A DNA stretch of 32,459 nt from Methylococcus sp. (GTDB taxonomy: Bacteria; Pseudomonadota; Gammaproteobacteria; Methylococcales; Methylococcaceae): positions 1 through 32,459 of the forward strand of contig JAQTYA010000029.1 in NCBI GenBank assembly GCA_028688525.1, read 5' to 3'. Shown here in pieces: positions 1 through 7,177 of this stretch; within the stretch, counting starts at the first letter, position 1, and each line of letters starts with the position of its first letter. The translations under genes were made by a program, and so were the position numbers. The notes under the pieces are model-generated. The model made no database searches. It had not been told where the DNA came from and was given only the letters and a program-made list of their open reading frames with translations.

Positions 1-1
1 C

Positions 2-1132
2 CGCGGCAAGTCGAGCTGCGGCGGGATGTATAGCTGCGGCACCGTCTATGCCCTAGCAACGAACGGCAGCGGCTACAACGTGCTGCACAACTTTGACGGC
101 ACCACCGGCGCGGATCCCCAAGCCGGGTTGCTCCAGGGCGCCGACGGTCGCTTGTACGGCACGACCTCTAGGGGCGGCAGCTTTAACTACGTCTACGGCA
201 CGGTGTATGCCTTGGCGGCGGACGGCAGCGGCTACACCGTGCTGCACAGTTTCGATAACGCCAACGGCTCATCTCCCCAAGCCGGGCTGATCCTAGGCGC
301 CGACGGCCGGATGTACGGCACGACCTCACAAGGCAGCAGTTCGAACCTAGGCACGGTGTACGCCCTGGCGGCGGACGGCAGCGGCTACACCGTGCTGCAG
401 AATTTCGACGGCGCCAACGGCGCTAATCCCCAAGCCGGGTTGCTTCAGGACCTGGACGGATATCTGTACGGCACGGCCCCAAACGGCGGCCCACAAGGCG
501 GCGGCACCCTGTTCCGTCTGGCCCCGCCGGCCCCCACCGCCACGCCAAACCCGACCACTACGCCAGCCCCAACCACGACGCCGAGCCCGACGGCCACGCC
601 AACCCCTACCGCTACACCGGCGCCGGTCCACCCCGTTAAACTGAAGGTGACGAAAGCGGGCCAGGGCACGGTGAGCAGCTTACCCGGTGGCATCGAATGC
701 GGCGAAGCCTGCTCGGCTCCATTCGAAATCGACAGTGCCGTGACCCTGACGGCGGTGCCCGAGCCGGGCTTCGGCTTCGCCAGGTGGTCCGGCGCCTGCC
801 AGGGCGAAGTGCCCTCGTGTACGGTCGAGCTGAACAAGGCGAAGACCGTCACAGCCAAGTTCGAGCGGACTTTGGCCGAACTGACGGTGAAAAAGACGGG
901 CCAGGGGGAAGGGAGGGTCACCAGCACGCCTGCCGGCATCGATTGCGGCGCCGAGTGCGATGCCTTGTTCGAAGCCGGCGCCGAAGTCGCCGTCACCGCA
1001 GTGCCTGAGGAAGGCTACGAATTCCGGGGTTGGGGCGGTGCCTGCGGCGGTAAAAAGCCTACCTGCACGATCGCACTGAAAAAGGCCAAGGCTAAAAAAC
1101 TCACCGCCAAGTTTTTGAGGAAAAGAAACTAG
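2..1132 (+). CDS. Secreted/surface repeat protein: GloVer-type repeats, Pro/Thr linker, two InlB-like repeats (5' partial)
   Basis: The frame is open to the window edge and the first visible codons already read like the end of a repeat, so the true start lies upstream; the ATG at 26 is internal. Three repeats of about 50 residues follow, each with GTVYALA, GSGY, VL..FD, PQAGL and LYGTT-like blocks, as in the tandem family known as GloVer (TIGR03803). A linker made almost only of Pro, Thr and Ala comes next, at about 530-640. Two C-terminal modules of about 75 residues end it, each with a G-x-V opening, paired cysteines and a W-G-A-C / T-AKF ending, resembling divergent InlB B-repeats. The four cysteines per module suggest disulfides, hence export. 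Function is unknown; adhesion or a cell-surface role is an inference. The gene ends at a TAG, with no plus-strand terminator obvious downstream. Confidence 0.8.
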   Translation, partial: RGKSSCGGMYSCGTVYALATNGSGYNVLHNFDGTTGADPQAGLLQGADGRLYGTTSRGGSFNYVYGTVYALAADGSGYTVLHSFDNANGSSPQAGLILGADGRMYGTTSQGSSSNLGTVYALAADGSGYTVLQNFDGANGANPQAGLLQDLDGYLYGTAPNGGPQGGGTLFRLAPPAPTATPNPTTTPAPTTTPSPTATPTPTATPAPVHPVKLKVTKAGQGTVSSLPGGIECGEACSAPFEIDSAVTLTAVPEPGFGFARWSGACQGEVPSCTVELNKAKTVTAKFERTLAELTVKKTGQGEGRVTSTPAGIDCGAECDALFEAGAEVAVTAVPEEGYEFRGWGGACGGKKPTCTIALKKAKAKKLTAKFLRKRN

Positions 1133-1184
1133 GCTTTCTCCGCAATTCACGGGAACGGTGACTTCGTCGTCCGAGATTCCGTCC

Positions 1185-1209
1185 AAAAAAAGACCCGCCG
1201 AAGCGGGTC
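1185..1209 (-). terminator. Rho-independent terminator of the minus-strand lipoprotein gene
   Basis: On the minus strand GACCCGC, loop TTCG and GCGGGTC are followed by seven T. The hairpin lies at 1192-1209 and the T-run at 1185-1191. It sits about 45 bases after the stop of the minus-strand gene. Its stem is identical to that of the terminator at 3595-3619. Confidence 0.85.
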
Positions 1210-1254
1210 GAACGAACGGAACGAGAAAAAGCGGCGCCGCGCGGCTTAGGCCTG

Positions 1255-1952
1255 CTAGCGCGTCGGAGTAAAAGCGGTATCTTCGAAAAACTTGTCGGCC
1301 TGTTTCTCGGTCTCAGGATCGAGCGGTCGCGGGTTGTTGCGGTAATTGGTTTCGTTGATGTAGCCGTGGAGCACAATGCTCTTGTCCTGGGGGTGGCGGC
1401 ACAGGAAGCCGCGGTTCACGTATTCGTAGACCATCTGCTCCACCGATTGCTGGATCGGCGCCGGCTCGATCTGCTTGGCCTTGAAGCTGACGCAGGGCGC
1501 GCCGTCTTGGAGTAAGGCTCCACGGTCAGCGCCACCAGGCTGGAGCGCTCGATATCCTCGAAGTCGTCAGATATCACGTCGTAGCGTTTGGCCAAGATGA
1601 CCTTGGCGGCATCGGGAAATCCGGCCTCATCCGCCGACTGCGCGTTCCCTGCCGGCAAGGATTCCACACCCAGCCGGGCATGGACAAACTTCGGCCGCTT
1701 GTCCCGGTCCTCTTCCCTAGGCTTGGTGTTCTTCTCGAATACGATGCTGCTGCTCTTCTCTTCCTTGAGAATCCAGCCCTCGCCTTGCGGCAGGCTGACC
1801 CTGAAACCGTTGCCTTGCAGCCGCCCCTGCGAGTCGGACGGCGCGACCGTATTTTTCGCGCAGCTCCAGACCACCGGCGTGAGCAAGCCGAGCACCAGCA
1901 GTTCGGGGACTAGGGGCCGGCGATCCGCGCCCCGATAAGCTAAGAAGTTCAT
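1255..1952 (-). pseudogene. Probable lipoprotein of unknown function, disrupted by a one-base frameshift
   Basis: Two overlapping minus-strand frames make one protein of about 232 residues. The N-terminal frame starts at the ATG at 1952, chosen because AAGGA lies five bases upstream. It has a hydrophobic stretch (LLVLGLLTPVV) ending in WSC, a plausible but non-ideal lipobox. It reads sensibly to VEPYSK at about 1506, then turns into an Arg/Ser-rich tail. The neighbouring frame picks up at exactly this point with DGAPCVSFKAK and continues to a stop at 1255, just before a good terminator. One missing base in the short A-run (T-run on the plus strand) near 1505-1508 restores the whole protein. 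I do not recognise the family. It is either a real recent mutation or a sequencing error; one lesion and no other decay fit both. Confidence 0.7.
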
Positions 1953-2389
1953 GGGCATCCTTGAATAGTCGTTCGAACAGGAGTGAATCATTCGCTCGTG
2001 CCAACGCACATTCGATGCCAAGGCGGCCTGCCAGACCTTGTAGCTGCTCAGCCAGCAGGCGTGGTACGCAACATGCTTTCAGAGCAGCAGGAAGCTCGAA
2101 AATCTGCCCCGGAACTCCCCGGCTCGGCACTGCAATCCGAACTTTCTGCGTTTCGCGTTGCTGTTCAGACAACACCCGGGAAGCATGGGTGTTGAGTCGG
2201 CAACATGATGCCGGCGTCGCAATCAACAACTCATGATGCGAGAATAAAAATATTCATATTTATTCTTTATGGTTTTATACAACGAGTTGTTAAAGTTAGA
2301 CAACGCCGGCTGAGGGAACATCGGCGCAAGCGATGCCGGCGCACATACTGGAGCCACCGCAATCACCACCAGAGGCGAAGCGAACCACC
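1953..2389. promoter_or_regulatory. Divergent intergenic region with an AT-rich palindromic segment
   Basis: No convincing gene lies here. The stretch has an 8-bp-stem hairpin at 2170-2194 (AACACCC/GGGTGTT plus one more pair). A strikingly AT-rich island at about 2240-2295 contains a long imperfect palindrome at 2241-2266 (AGAATAAA/TTTATTCT arms) and a compact palindrome ACAACGAGTTGT at 2279-2290. These lie just upstream of the sigma-54 activator and probably hold its promoter and operator. I cannot fix the -35/-10 elements with confidence. Confidence 0.5.
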
Positions 2390-3556
2390 ATGGAAAACAC
2401 TCTCCCCGATCGACAAACCGAGCTGCTCAAGGACGGACAGCTCTCCCCGGTGCTCACTTTCCAGGAGCCTCGTTCGCTCTCGCTTTCCATCCGGGCCAGC
2501 GCTCTAGTGTTCGAGGATCCGTCTTCGCGCCGGTTGCTGGATCACGTCGAGCGGATCGCACCCAGCGACGCCACTGTGCTCATCATCGGCGAAACCGGCA
2601 CCGGCAAGGAACTGATCGCCCGCCACATCCACGCCCTCAGCCACCGGCGCAACGGACCTTTCGGCGCCCTGAACTGCGCCTCCTTGACTGAATCGCTGAT
2701 CGAAAGCGAGCTGTTCGGCCACGAGAAGGGCGCTTTCACCGGGGCCGTGGGCGCCAAGGAAGGCTGGTTCGAGACCGCCCACGGCGGCACCCTGTTCCTC
2801 GATGAGGTCGGAGACCTGCCCTTGGGCCTGCAGGCCAAGCTGCTGCGGGTACTGCAGGAGCGTGAAGTGGTGAGAGTAGGCGCGCGCCGGGCCACGCCGA
2901 TCGACGTGCGGGTCATTGCGGCAACCAACGTGAACCTGGAAGAAGCGGTGGAGGCGGGCCGCTTCCGGGCCGATCTGTACTACCGCTTCAACGTGGCGAA
3001 CGTGCGGCTGATTCCGCTGCGGGAGCGCGCCGGCGACATCCTGCCCCTGGCCTGCCATTTCCTGAATATCTACGGCAAGCGCCTAGGCTATACCGAGGCG
3101 ATGCTGACGCCGGAAGCCGAGCAAATCCTGCTGGATTACGACTGGCCGGGCAATATCCGCGAGTTGGAAAACGCTATCCACCGCGCCCTGCTGGTCTGTC
3201 CCGGAGACCAGCTCCGCGCCGGCGATTTCAAGCTCTCCGGATTGAAAACCCATACGCCGACGCCCTCGATCTCAACCTCCTCGCTGGAAAACGCGCTAAA
3301 AGTGCTGTGCGAACGCTCGCCGCCCAAGCTGTTCGAGCTGATCGAGAAAACCGTGATCCGCACGGCTTACGACTACTGCGAGCAGAATCAGGTACAGACC
3401 GCGCGCCTGCTGGACATCAGCCGTAATCTTTTGCGCCACCGGCTGGCAGTCTACGGCATGCTGCCCGGCGACAAGCCGCCGGAACCGGATCGGCCCGTGC
3501 CGGCCCGCCAGCACGGCTACGTACCGCCGGCAGCCGAACTGGGTTGCTGCGACTAA
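2390..3556 (+). CDS. Sigma-54-dependent activator, SfnR-like, without a sensor domain
   Basis: This is an enhancer-binding protein that uses ATP to remodel sigma-54 RNA polymerase. From the chosen start, Walker A (GETGTGKE) is at about residues 67-74, the sigma-54-contacting GAFTGA loop at 114-119 and Walker B (FLDE) at 138-139. The arginine-rich sensor region and a [10 protein letters not shown] motif follow, and a Fis-type helix-turn-helix lies at about 315-360. No receiver, GAF or PAS domain precedes the AAA+ domain; the short N-terminus leads into an [10 protein letters not shown] block. That layout and block resemble SfnR, which controls dimethyl sulfone/sulfonate use in Pseudomonas. SfnR-type proteins are thought to be regulated by their own expression. 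An upstream in-frame ATG at 2333 is possible; neither start has a strong RBS. The downstream dioxygenase with a candidate sigma-54 promoter supports an organosulfur role. Confidence 0.88.
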   Translation: MENTLPDRQTELLKDGQLSPVLTFQEPRSLSLSIRASALVFEDPSSRRLLDHVERIAPSDATVLIIGETGTGKELIARHIHALSHRRNGPFGALNCASLTESLIESELFGHEKGAFTGAVGAKEGWFETAHGGTLFLDEVGDLPLGLQAKLLRVLQEREVVRVGARRATPIDVRVIAATNVNLEEAVEAGRFRADLYYRFNVANVRLIPLRERAGDILPLACHFLNIYGKRLGYTEAMLTPEAEQILLDYDWPGNIRELENAIHRALLVCPGDQLRAGDFKLSGLKTHTPTPSISTSSLENALKVLCERSPPKLFELIEKTVIRTAYDYCEQNQVQTARLLDISRNLLRHRLAVYGMLPGDKPPEPDRPVPARQHGYVPPAAELGCCD

Positions 3557-3594
3557 AGGCCCCTCATCCATTTGCGTTGCTCCTCCTCCTTGAC

Positions 3595-3619
3595 GACCCG
3601 CTCTTGCGGGTCTTTTTTT
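3595..3619 (+). terminator. Rho-independent terminator after the sigma-54 activator
   Basis: GACCCGC, loop TCTT and GCGGGTC are followed by a T-run (3613-3619), about 40 bases after the activator stop. This separates the activator transcript from the dioxygenase, which therefore needs its own promoter. Confidence 0.9.
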
Positions 3620-3635
3620 GCCATTGCTGGCTTGG

Positions 3636-3664
3636 CAGCAGCATTCCGGCAGCCCATGCTGCTG
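3636..3664. promoter_or_regulatory. Perfect 9-bp inverted repeat upstream of the dioxygenase, possible activator site
   Basis: CAGCAGCAT (3636-3644) and ATGCTGCTG (3656-3664) are exact inverted copies separated by 11 bases. The repeat lies about 50-90 bases upstream of the candidate sigma-54 promoter, a normal distance for an upstream activator site. It could equally be a chance hairpin; no second copy is seen near the promoter. Confidence 0.35.
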
Positions 3665-3713
3665 ACCGCGCAGCCGCGGTCTCCTTTCCCTTTGGATGCG
3701 TGCAAGGACCTAT

Positions 3714-3729
3714 TGGCATATTCCTTTCA
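3714..3729 (+). promoter_or_regulatory. Candidate sigma-54 (-24/-12) promoter for the tauD-like operon
   Basis: TGGCAT, five bases, then TTTCA closely matches the sigma-54 consensus TGGCAC-N5-TTGCA, with the GG and the -12 block at the right spacing. The main mismatch is T for G in the -12 element. It lies about 45 bases upstream of the dioxygenase ATG and between that gene and a sigma-54 activator gene, which makes the match more believable. Confidence 0.5.
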
Positions 3730-3774
3730 ACGGAAGATCACGGGAATAACCCGCAACCGCATCCTGGAGTCCCC

Positions 3775-4677
3775 ATGTCCACCGTACCCGATCTCTACCG
3801 CGCTAACCCGCCGCTCCGCCACTTGCCGAATTCCGCCGAAATCGAACCGACCGGAGGCGCCCTCGGCGCATTCGTATCCGGAATCGACGCCAGCCTCCCG
3901 GTCGATCCGGCCACCCTCCTCAAACTCAGGCAGGCCCTCAACGACCACCATATCCTGATCTTCAGCGGTCAAAATCTGAGCGACGAGGAATTCCTCCGCC
4001 TCGCCACCTACTTCGGCGCGGTGTTCATCCCGCCGGAAGACGTACCGGTGCTGGCTTCCGACAATGCCGGCAAGACCCCGGACATCATCCCGATCGCCAA
4101 TGTCGAAGGCGGCTACACCGGCAACGGCGAGTTGCACGCCCATATCGACCATCAATGGACGCCCTATCCTTCCGCGGGCTCGCTGCTGTATGCGCTGGAA
4201 GTGCCGGAAACCGGCGGCGACACCATCTGGATCAACCTCGCCCTGGCCTACGGCGCACTGGACGAGGCGACCAAGCGCCTCATCGACGGCCTACAGCTCA
4301 TCACCTACAATCCGTTCAAGCGCAAGCCCGGCGACCCGCGTCCCCGCTACCGGCTCGACCCGAACGCCCCGCCCAGCAGCGAGGCCTTCCCCCACCCGTT
4401 GGTGCGCACCCATCCCGAGAGCGGCAGGAAGCTGCTGTATCTCAGCGCAGCCACCGAAGTGGAAATCGTTGGCTGGGAGCCGCAGGAGGGCGCGGCCCTG
4501 ATCGAGCGGTTGCGGGCCCATCTGGCGGACCCGCGTTTCGCCTACCGCCACCATTGGAGCGTGGGCGACATCGTGTTCTGGGACAACCAAGCGACCGTGC
4601 ATGCGCGAACCCCGTTCCCTGCAGAATCCCGGCGCGTACTCAAGCGCGTCAGCCTAGCGGGCGGGCGGCCTTTTTAA
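3775..4677 (+). CDS. TauD/TfdA-family Fe(II)/2-oxoglutarate dioxygenase
   Basis: This is a predicted cytosolic oxygenase that couples 2-oxoglutarate decarboxylation to hydroxylation, typically of a sulfonate or similar small acid, which then releases sulfite. The start at 3775 (300 residues) is chosen because GGAG sits a few bases upstream; the frame stays open upstream only by chance. The iron ligands are visible as H123-x-D125 and distal H276. R287 is 11 residues after the distal His and R291 is 15 after it. In E. coli TauD these spacings correspond to R266 (2-oxoglutarate) and R270 (taurine sulfonate). It is followed after 16 bases by a nitroreductase. The substrate cannot be fixed from sequence; sulfonate use is inferred from the family and the SfnR-like neighbour. 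Confidence 0.88.
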   Translation: MSTVPDLYRANPPLRHLPNSAEIEPTGGALGAFVSGIDASLPVDPATLLKLRQALNDHHILIFSGQNLSDEEFLRLATYFGAVFIPPEDVPVLASDNAGKTPDIIPIANVEGGYTGNGELHAHIDHQWTPYPSAGSLLYALEVPETGGDTIWINLALAYGALDEATKRLIDGLQLITYNPFKRKPGDPRPRYRLDPNAPPSSEAFPHPLVRTHPESGRKLLYLSAATEVEIVGWEPQEGAALIERLRAHLADPRFAYRHHWSVGDIVFWDNQATVHARTPFPAESRRVLKRVSLAGGRPF

Positions 4678-4693
4678 ACCATCGACGAAGACC

Positions 4694-5515
4694 ATGACTC
4701 CAACCCAAACGCTACTCGAATCCCGTTACGGCCGGCACGAACCCGTGCCGGCCATCGCCTCGAACGCAGTTCTGGAACACCTGCTTTCCCACCGCTCGGT
4801 CCGCGCTTACACCTCGGAGCCCTTGGCCCCAGGCACGCTGGAAGCCCTGGTGGCTGCGGCCCAGTCTGCCGCCAGCTCGTCCAACCTTCAGCTCTGGAGC
4901 GTGGTCGCGGTCGAAGACGGCGAGCGCAGAGCCCGTCTGGCCGAGCTGGCCGGCAACCAGGCCCACATCGTCCAGGCGCCGCTGTTCCTGGTCTGGCTGG
5001 CGGACCATGCGCGTCTGCGACGGATCGCGGCGCAACGCGGCATCGCCGCGGAGGGGCTGGATTACCTCGAGATGTACACCATGGCCGTGGTCGACGCCGC
5101 GCTGGCGGCGCAGAACGCCGTGGCCGCCGCGGAATCGTTGAGGCTAGGCACTGTCTACATCGGCGCGATGCGCAACCACCCGGAACAGGTGGCGGCGGAA
5201 CTCGGTTTGCCGCCAGGGGTTTTCGCCGCGTTCGGGCTCTGCGTCGGCCATCCCGACCCCGCCGCCCTCCCCGCCATCAAACCGCGCCTGCCGCAGGAGG
5301 CGGTGCTGCACCGGGAAACCTATGCCCTGGAAAGCCAGGACGACGCAGTGGAGCGCTACAACGCCGCCATGTCGGAGTTCTATGCCGAACAGAACATGGC
5401 CGTCACGGGCGACTGGTCGAAACACTCCGCCGCACGTATATCCGGTCCCGCCAAGCTGTCCGGCCGCGACCGGCTCAAGGCCGCCCTGAACGCCCTCGGC
5501 TTCGAGCTCCGCTGA
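4694..5515 (+). CDS. NfsA-like FMN-dependent NADPH nitroreductase/flavin reductase
   Basis: A protein of 273 residues, usual for the NfsA family. The N-terminal block HRSVRAYTSEPL is the conserved Arg-rich FMN phosphate-binding region, followed by AAQSAASSSNLQLWS and, mid-protein, LGTVYIGAMRN, both typical of NfsA-type enzymes. Members reduce nitro compounds, quinones or flavins with NAD(P)H. It starts 16 bases after the TauD-like gene and ends one base before the deformylase start, so the three are probably cotranscribed. Behind a sulfur-type oxygenase it may supply reduced flavin or handle a redox side product, but that is inference. Confidence 0.85.
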   Translation: MTPTQTLLESRYGRHEPVPAIASNAVLEHLLSHRSVRAYTSEPLAPGTLEALVAAAQSAASSSNLQLWSVVAVEDGERRARLAELAGNQAHIVQAPLFLVWLADHARLRRIAAQRGIAAEGLDYLEMYTMAVVDAALAAQNAVAAAESLRLGTVYIGAMRNHPEQVAAELGLPPGVFAAFGLCVGHPDPAALPAIKPRLPQEAVLHRETYALESQDDAVERYNAAMSEFYAEQNMAVTGDWSKHSAARISGPAKLSGRDRLKAALNALGFELR

Positions 5516-5516
5516 C

Positions 5517-6092
5517 ATGGCCGGGCCGGCTCTCAGATTGAAGATCGTCCAGGCCGGCGAACCGGTACTGCGGCAGCGGGCACGCGCCTTGAGCCCGGAA
5601 GAAATCCGCAGTACCGCGATCCAGGAGCTGATCGAGCATATGCGCGAGACGATGCACGACGCGCCGGGCGTGGGACTCGCCGCCCCGCAGATCGGCCAGA
5701 ACCTGCAACTGGCCGTCATCGAAGACCGCGCCGAGTACCAGAAGGGCCTGTCGGCCGAGGAACTGACCGCACGGGCACGCGAACCCGTGCCCTTCCACGT
5801 CATCGTCAATCCGGAAATCGTCGCCCGCTCGGAAGAGACCGCGGTCTTCCACGAAGGCTGCCTCAGCCTCGCCGGATTCAGCGCCCAGGTCGAGCGAGCA
5901 CGCGCGGTGCGGGTGTCCTGCCTGGATCACCGGGGAGAGACGCGGATCATCGAGGCCAGCGGCTGGTATGCCCGCATCCTCCAACATGAGATCGATCATC
6001 TGCACGGCGGGCTCTACATCGACCGCATGGACCCGCGCAGCTTTACCAGCCAGGCCAACTACGCCCGCTACGGTAAAGGCGAAACCCGCTAA
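5517..6092 (+). CDS. def: Peptide deformylase
   Basis: This metalloenzyme removes the N-formyl group from nascent proteins. All three family motifs are present: GVGLAAPQIG at about 51-60, EGCLSL with metal ligand C115, and HEIDH with metal ligands H157 and H161 and catalytic E158. Its 191 residues include an insertion of about 15 residues between motifs I and II (ARAREPVPFHVIV region). It is a paralogue-type copy outside the usual def-fmt locus and is attached to the nitroreductase by a one-base gap. It may be a second deformylase in the genome; the window cannot show whether another exists. Confidence 0.93.
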   Translation: MAGPALRLKIVQAGEPVLRQRARALSPEEIRSTAIQELIEHMRETMHDAPGVGLAAPQIGQNLQLAVIEDRAEYQKGLSAEELTARAREPVPFHVIVNPEIVARSEETAVFHEGCLSLAGFSAQVERARAVRVSCLDHRGETRIIEASGWYARILQHEIDHLHGGLYIDRMDPRSFTSQANYARYGKGETR

Positions 6093-6357
6093 CCCGGCCC
6101 TGGCATGCTCGCCCAGCAGCACCGCCGCAACAACGCCTGGGTCCACAAACGCAAAGCCAGCCCGCCGGATCGCGGAATATCGAGGCGTCGGCGGCTGGCA
6201 CGGACCCTGCTCCTTCCGCTGTAGGCGAAGACAGGCATAGCGACCGGAAAGCCCGCCGCGGGTCCAGCACAAGCCCATACGCCCATTCCGGCAACGCGGG
6301 GGCCAAGGACAAGGATCGTCTTCGCCCTTCGAATCAACCCTATCATGGAGACCACTC

Positions 6358-6996
6358 ATGCCTACGCTTTACGTCGCCCCCGGCGCCTGCTCGTTCGGAG
6401 CCCATGTCGTCCTGAAAGAACTCGGTATCCCGCACGAAATCGCCGCCGTGCCGCTGCGCACGCCCGATTCGCCGATACATCGGAGCAACCCGTTGGGGCG
6501 GGTACCGGCTCTGAAACTGGATTCTGGCGAAGTGCTGACCGAGAACGGAGCGATCCTGCCCTTCCTCGGCGACCTCAAGCCGGAAGCCGGACTGTTCGCA
6601 ACGGCCGGCTCAGTCGAGCGCGCCCGCATCCAGGAATGGATCGGATTCCTGAACTCCGACCTGCACCCGGCTTTCCGCCCGGTCAACCGTCCTGAAATCT
6701 TCCACGACGACAGCGCTACCCATGACGCCATCAAGGCGAAAGGCACCGAGCGCCTGCTGCAGCTGCTTCAGATCGTGGACCGCAAACTGGAAGGAAAGAC
6801 CTGGGCCATCGGCGACCGCTTCACCATCGCCGATGCCTACCTGGGCGTGTTCTGGCGCTGGCTCCAGCGCACCCAAAGCCCCTGGCTCGCGCAGCTCCCG
6901 AACCTGTCCGCCTTCGGCGCCCGCTTCGACCAGCGCCCCTCCGTCCAAGCCGCCCTGGCCGCCGAACAGGCTCCGGTTCAGCAAAAAGCCGCTTGA
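6358..6996 (+). CDS. Glutathione S-transferase, beta-class-like
   Basis: A protein of 212 residues, normal for soluble GSTs. The N-terminal thioredoxin-like domain has PGACSF with C11 at the position of the beta-class catalytic cysteine, NPLGRVPAL with the cis-proline, and LTENGAIL with the glutathione gamma-glutamate contact. The alpha-helical C-terminal domain has FTIADAYLGV, the conserved N-capping box. The start has GGAG eight bases upstream. The 265 bases before it hold no gene I can support. Expected role: conjugation or reduction with glutathione in the cytosol; substrate unknown. Confidence 0.92.
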   Translation: MPTLYVAPGACSFGAHVVLKELGIPHEIAAVPLRTPDSPIHRSNPLGRVPALKLDSGEVLTENGAILPFLGDLKPEAGLFATAGSVERARIQEWIGFLNSDLHPAFRPVNRPEIFHDDSATHDAIKAKGTERLLQLLQIVDRKLEGKTWAIGDRFTIADAYLGVFWRWLQRTQSPWLAQLPNLSAFGARFDQRPSVQAALAAEQAPVQQKAA

Positions 6997-7017
6997 ACGT
7001 CTGAAGCCTAAGTCGTA

Positions 7018-7043
7018 GGGGCCGTCGTGAAACGGGCGGCCCC
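7018..7043 (+). terminator. Possible terminator-like hairpin after the GST gene
   Basis: GGGGCCG (7018-7024) pairs with CGGCCCC (7037-7043) around a 12-base loop, about 20 bases past the GST stop. No T-run follows, so it may only stabilise the 3' end or assist Rho-dependent termination. Confidence 0.35.
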
Positions 7044-7177
7044 GCACCTGCGGGCCTCTCGCTAAATCTCCGAACTGGGGAGCCGCCAACGCGCGGCAAT
7101 CAACCCGGGCTAGCCCAGCCGCCTTATACTCTGTCGCGCCCCGATCTGCGGGCATCGATCTTCCGGCCAGAATACCC

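Noticed and set aside
1983-2236. Small plus-strand frames in the gap upstream of the sigma-54 activator
   Set aside because: No RBS, no family features and biased composition; the region looks non-coding.
6093-6357. Possible small gene between def and the GST gene
   Set aside because: The open frames are mutually shadowing, lack an RBS and show no recognisable sequence.
5475-6359. A 294-codon minus-strand frame opposite peptide deformylase
   Set aside because: It overlaps a certain gene, has no recognisable domain and no RBS of note.
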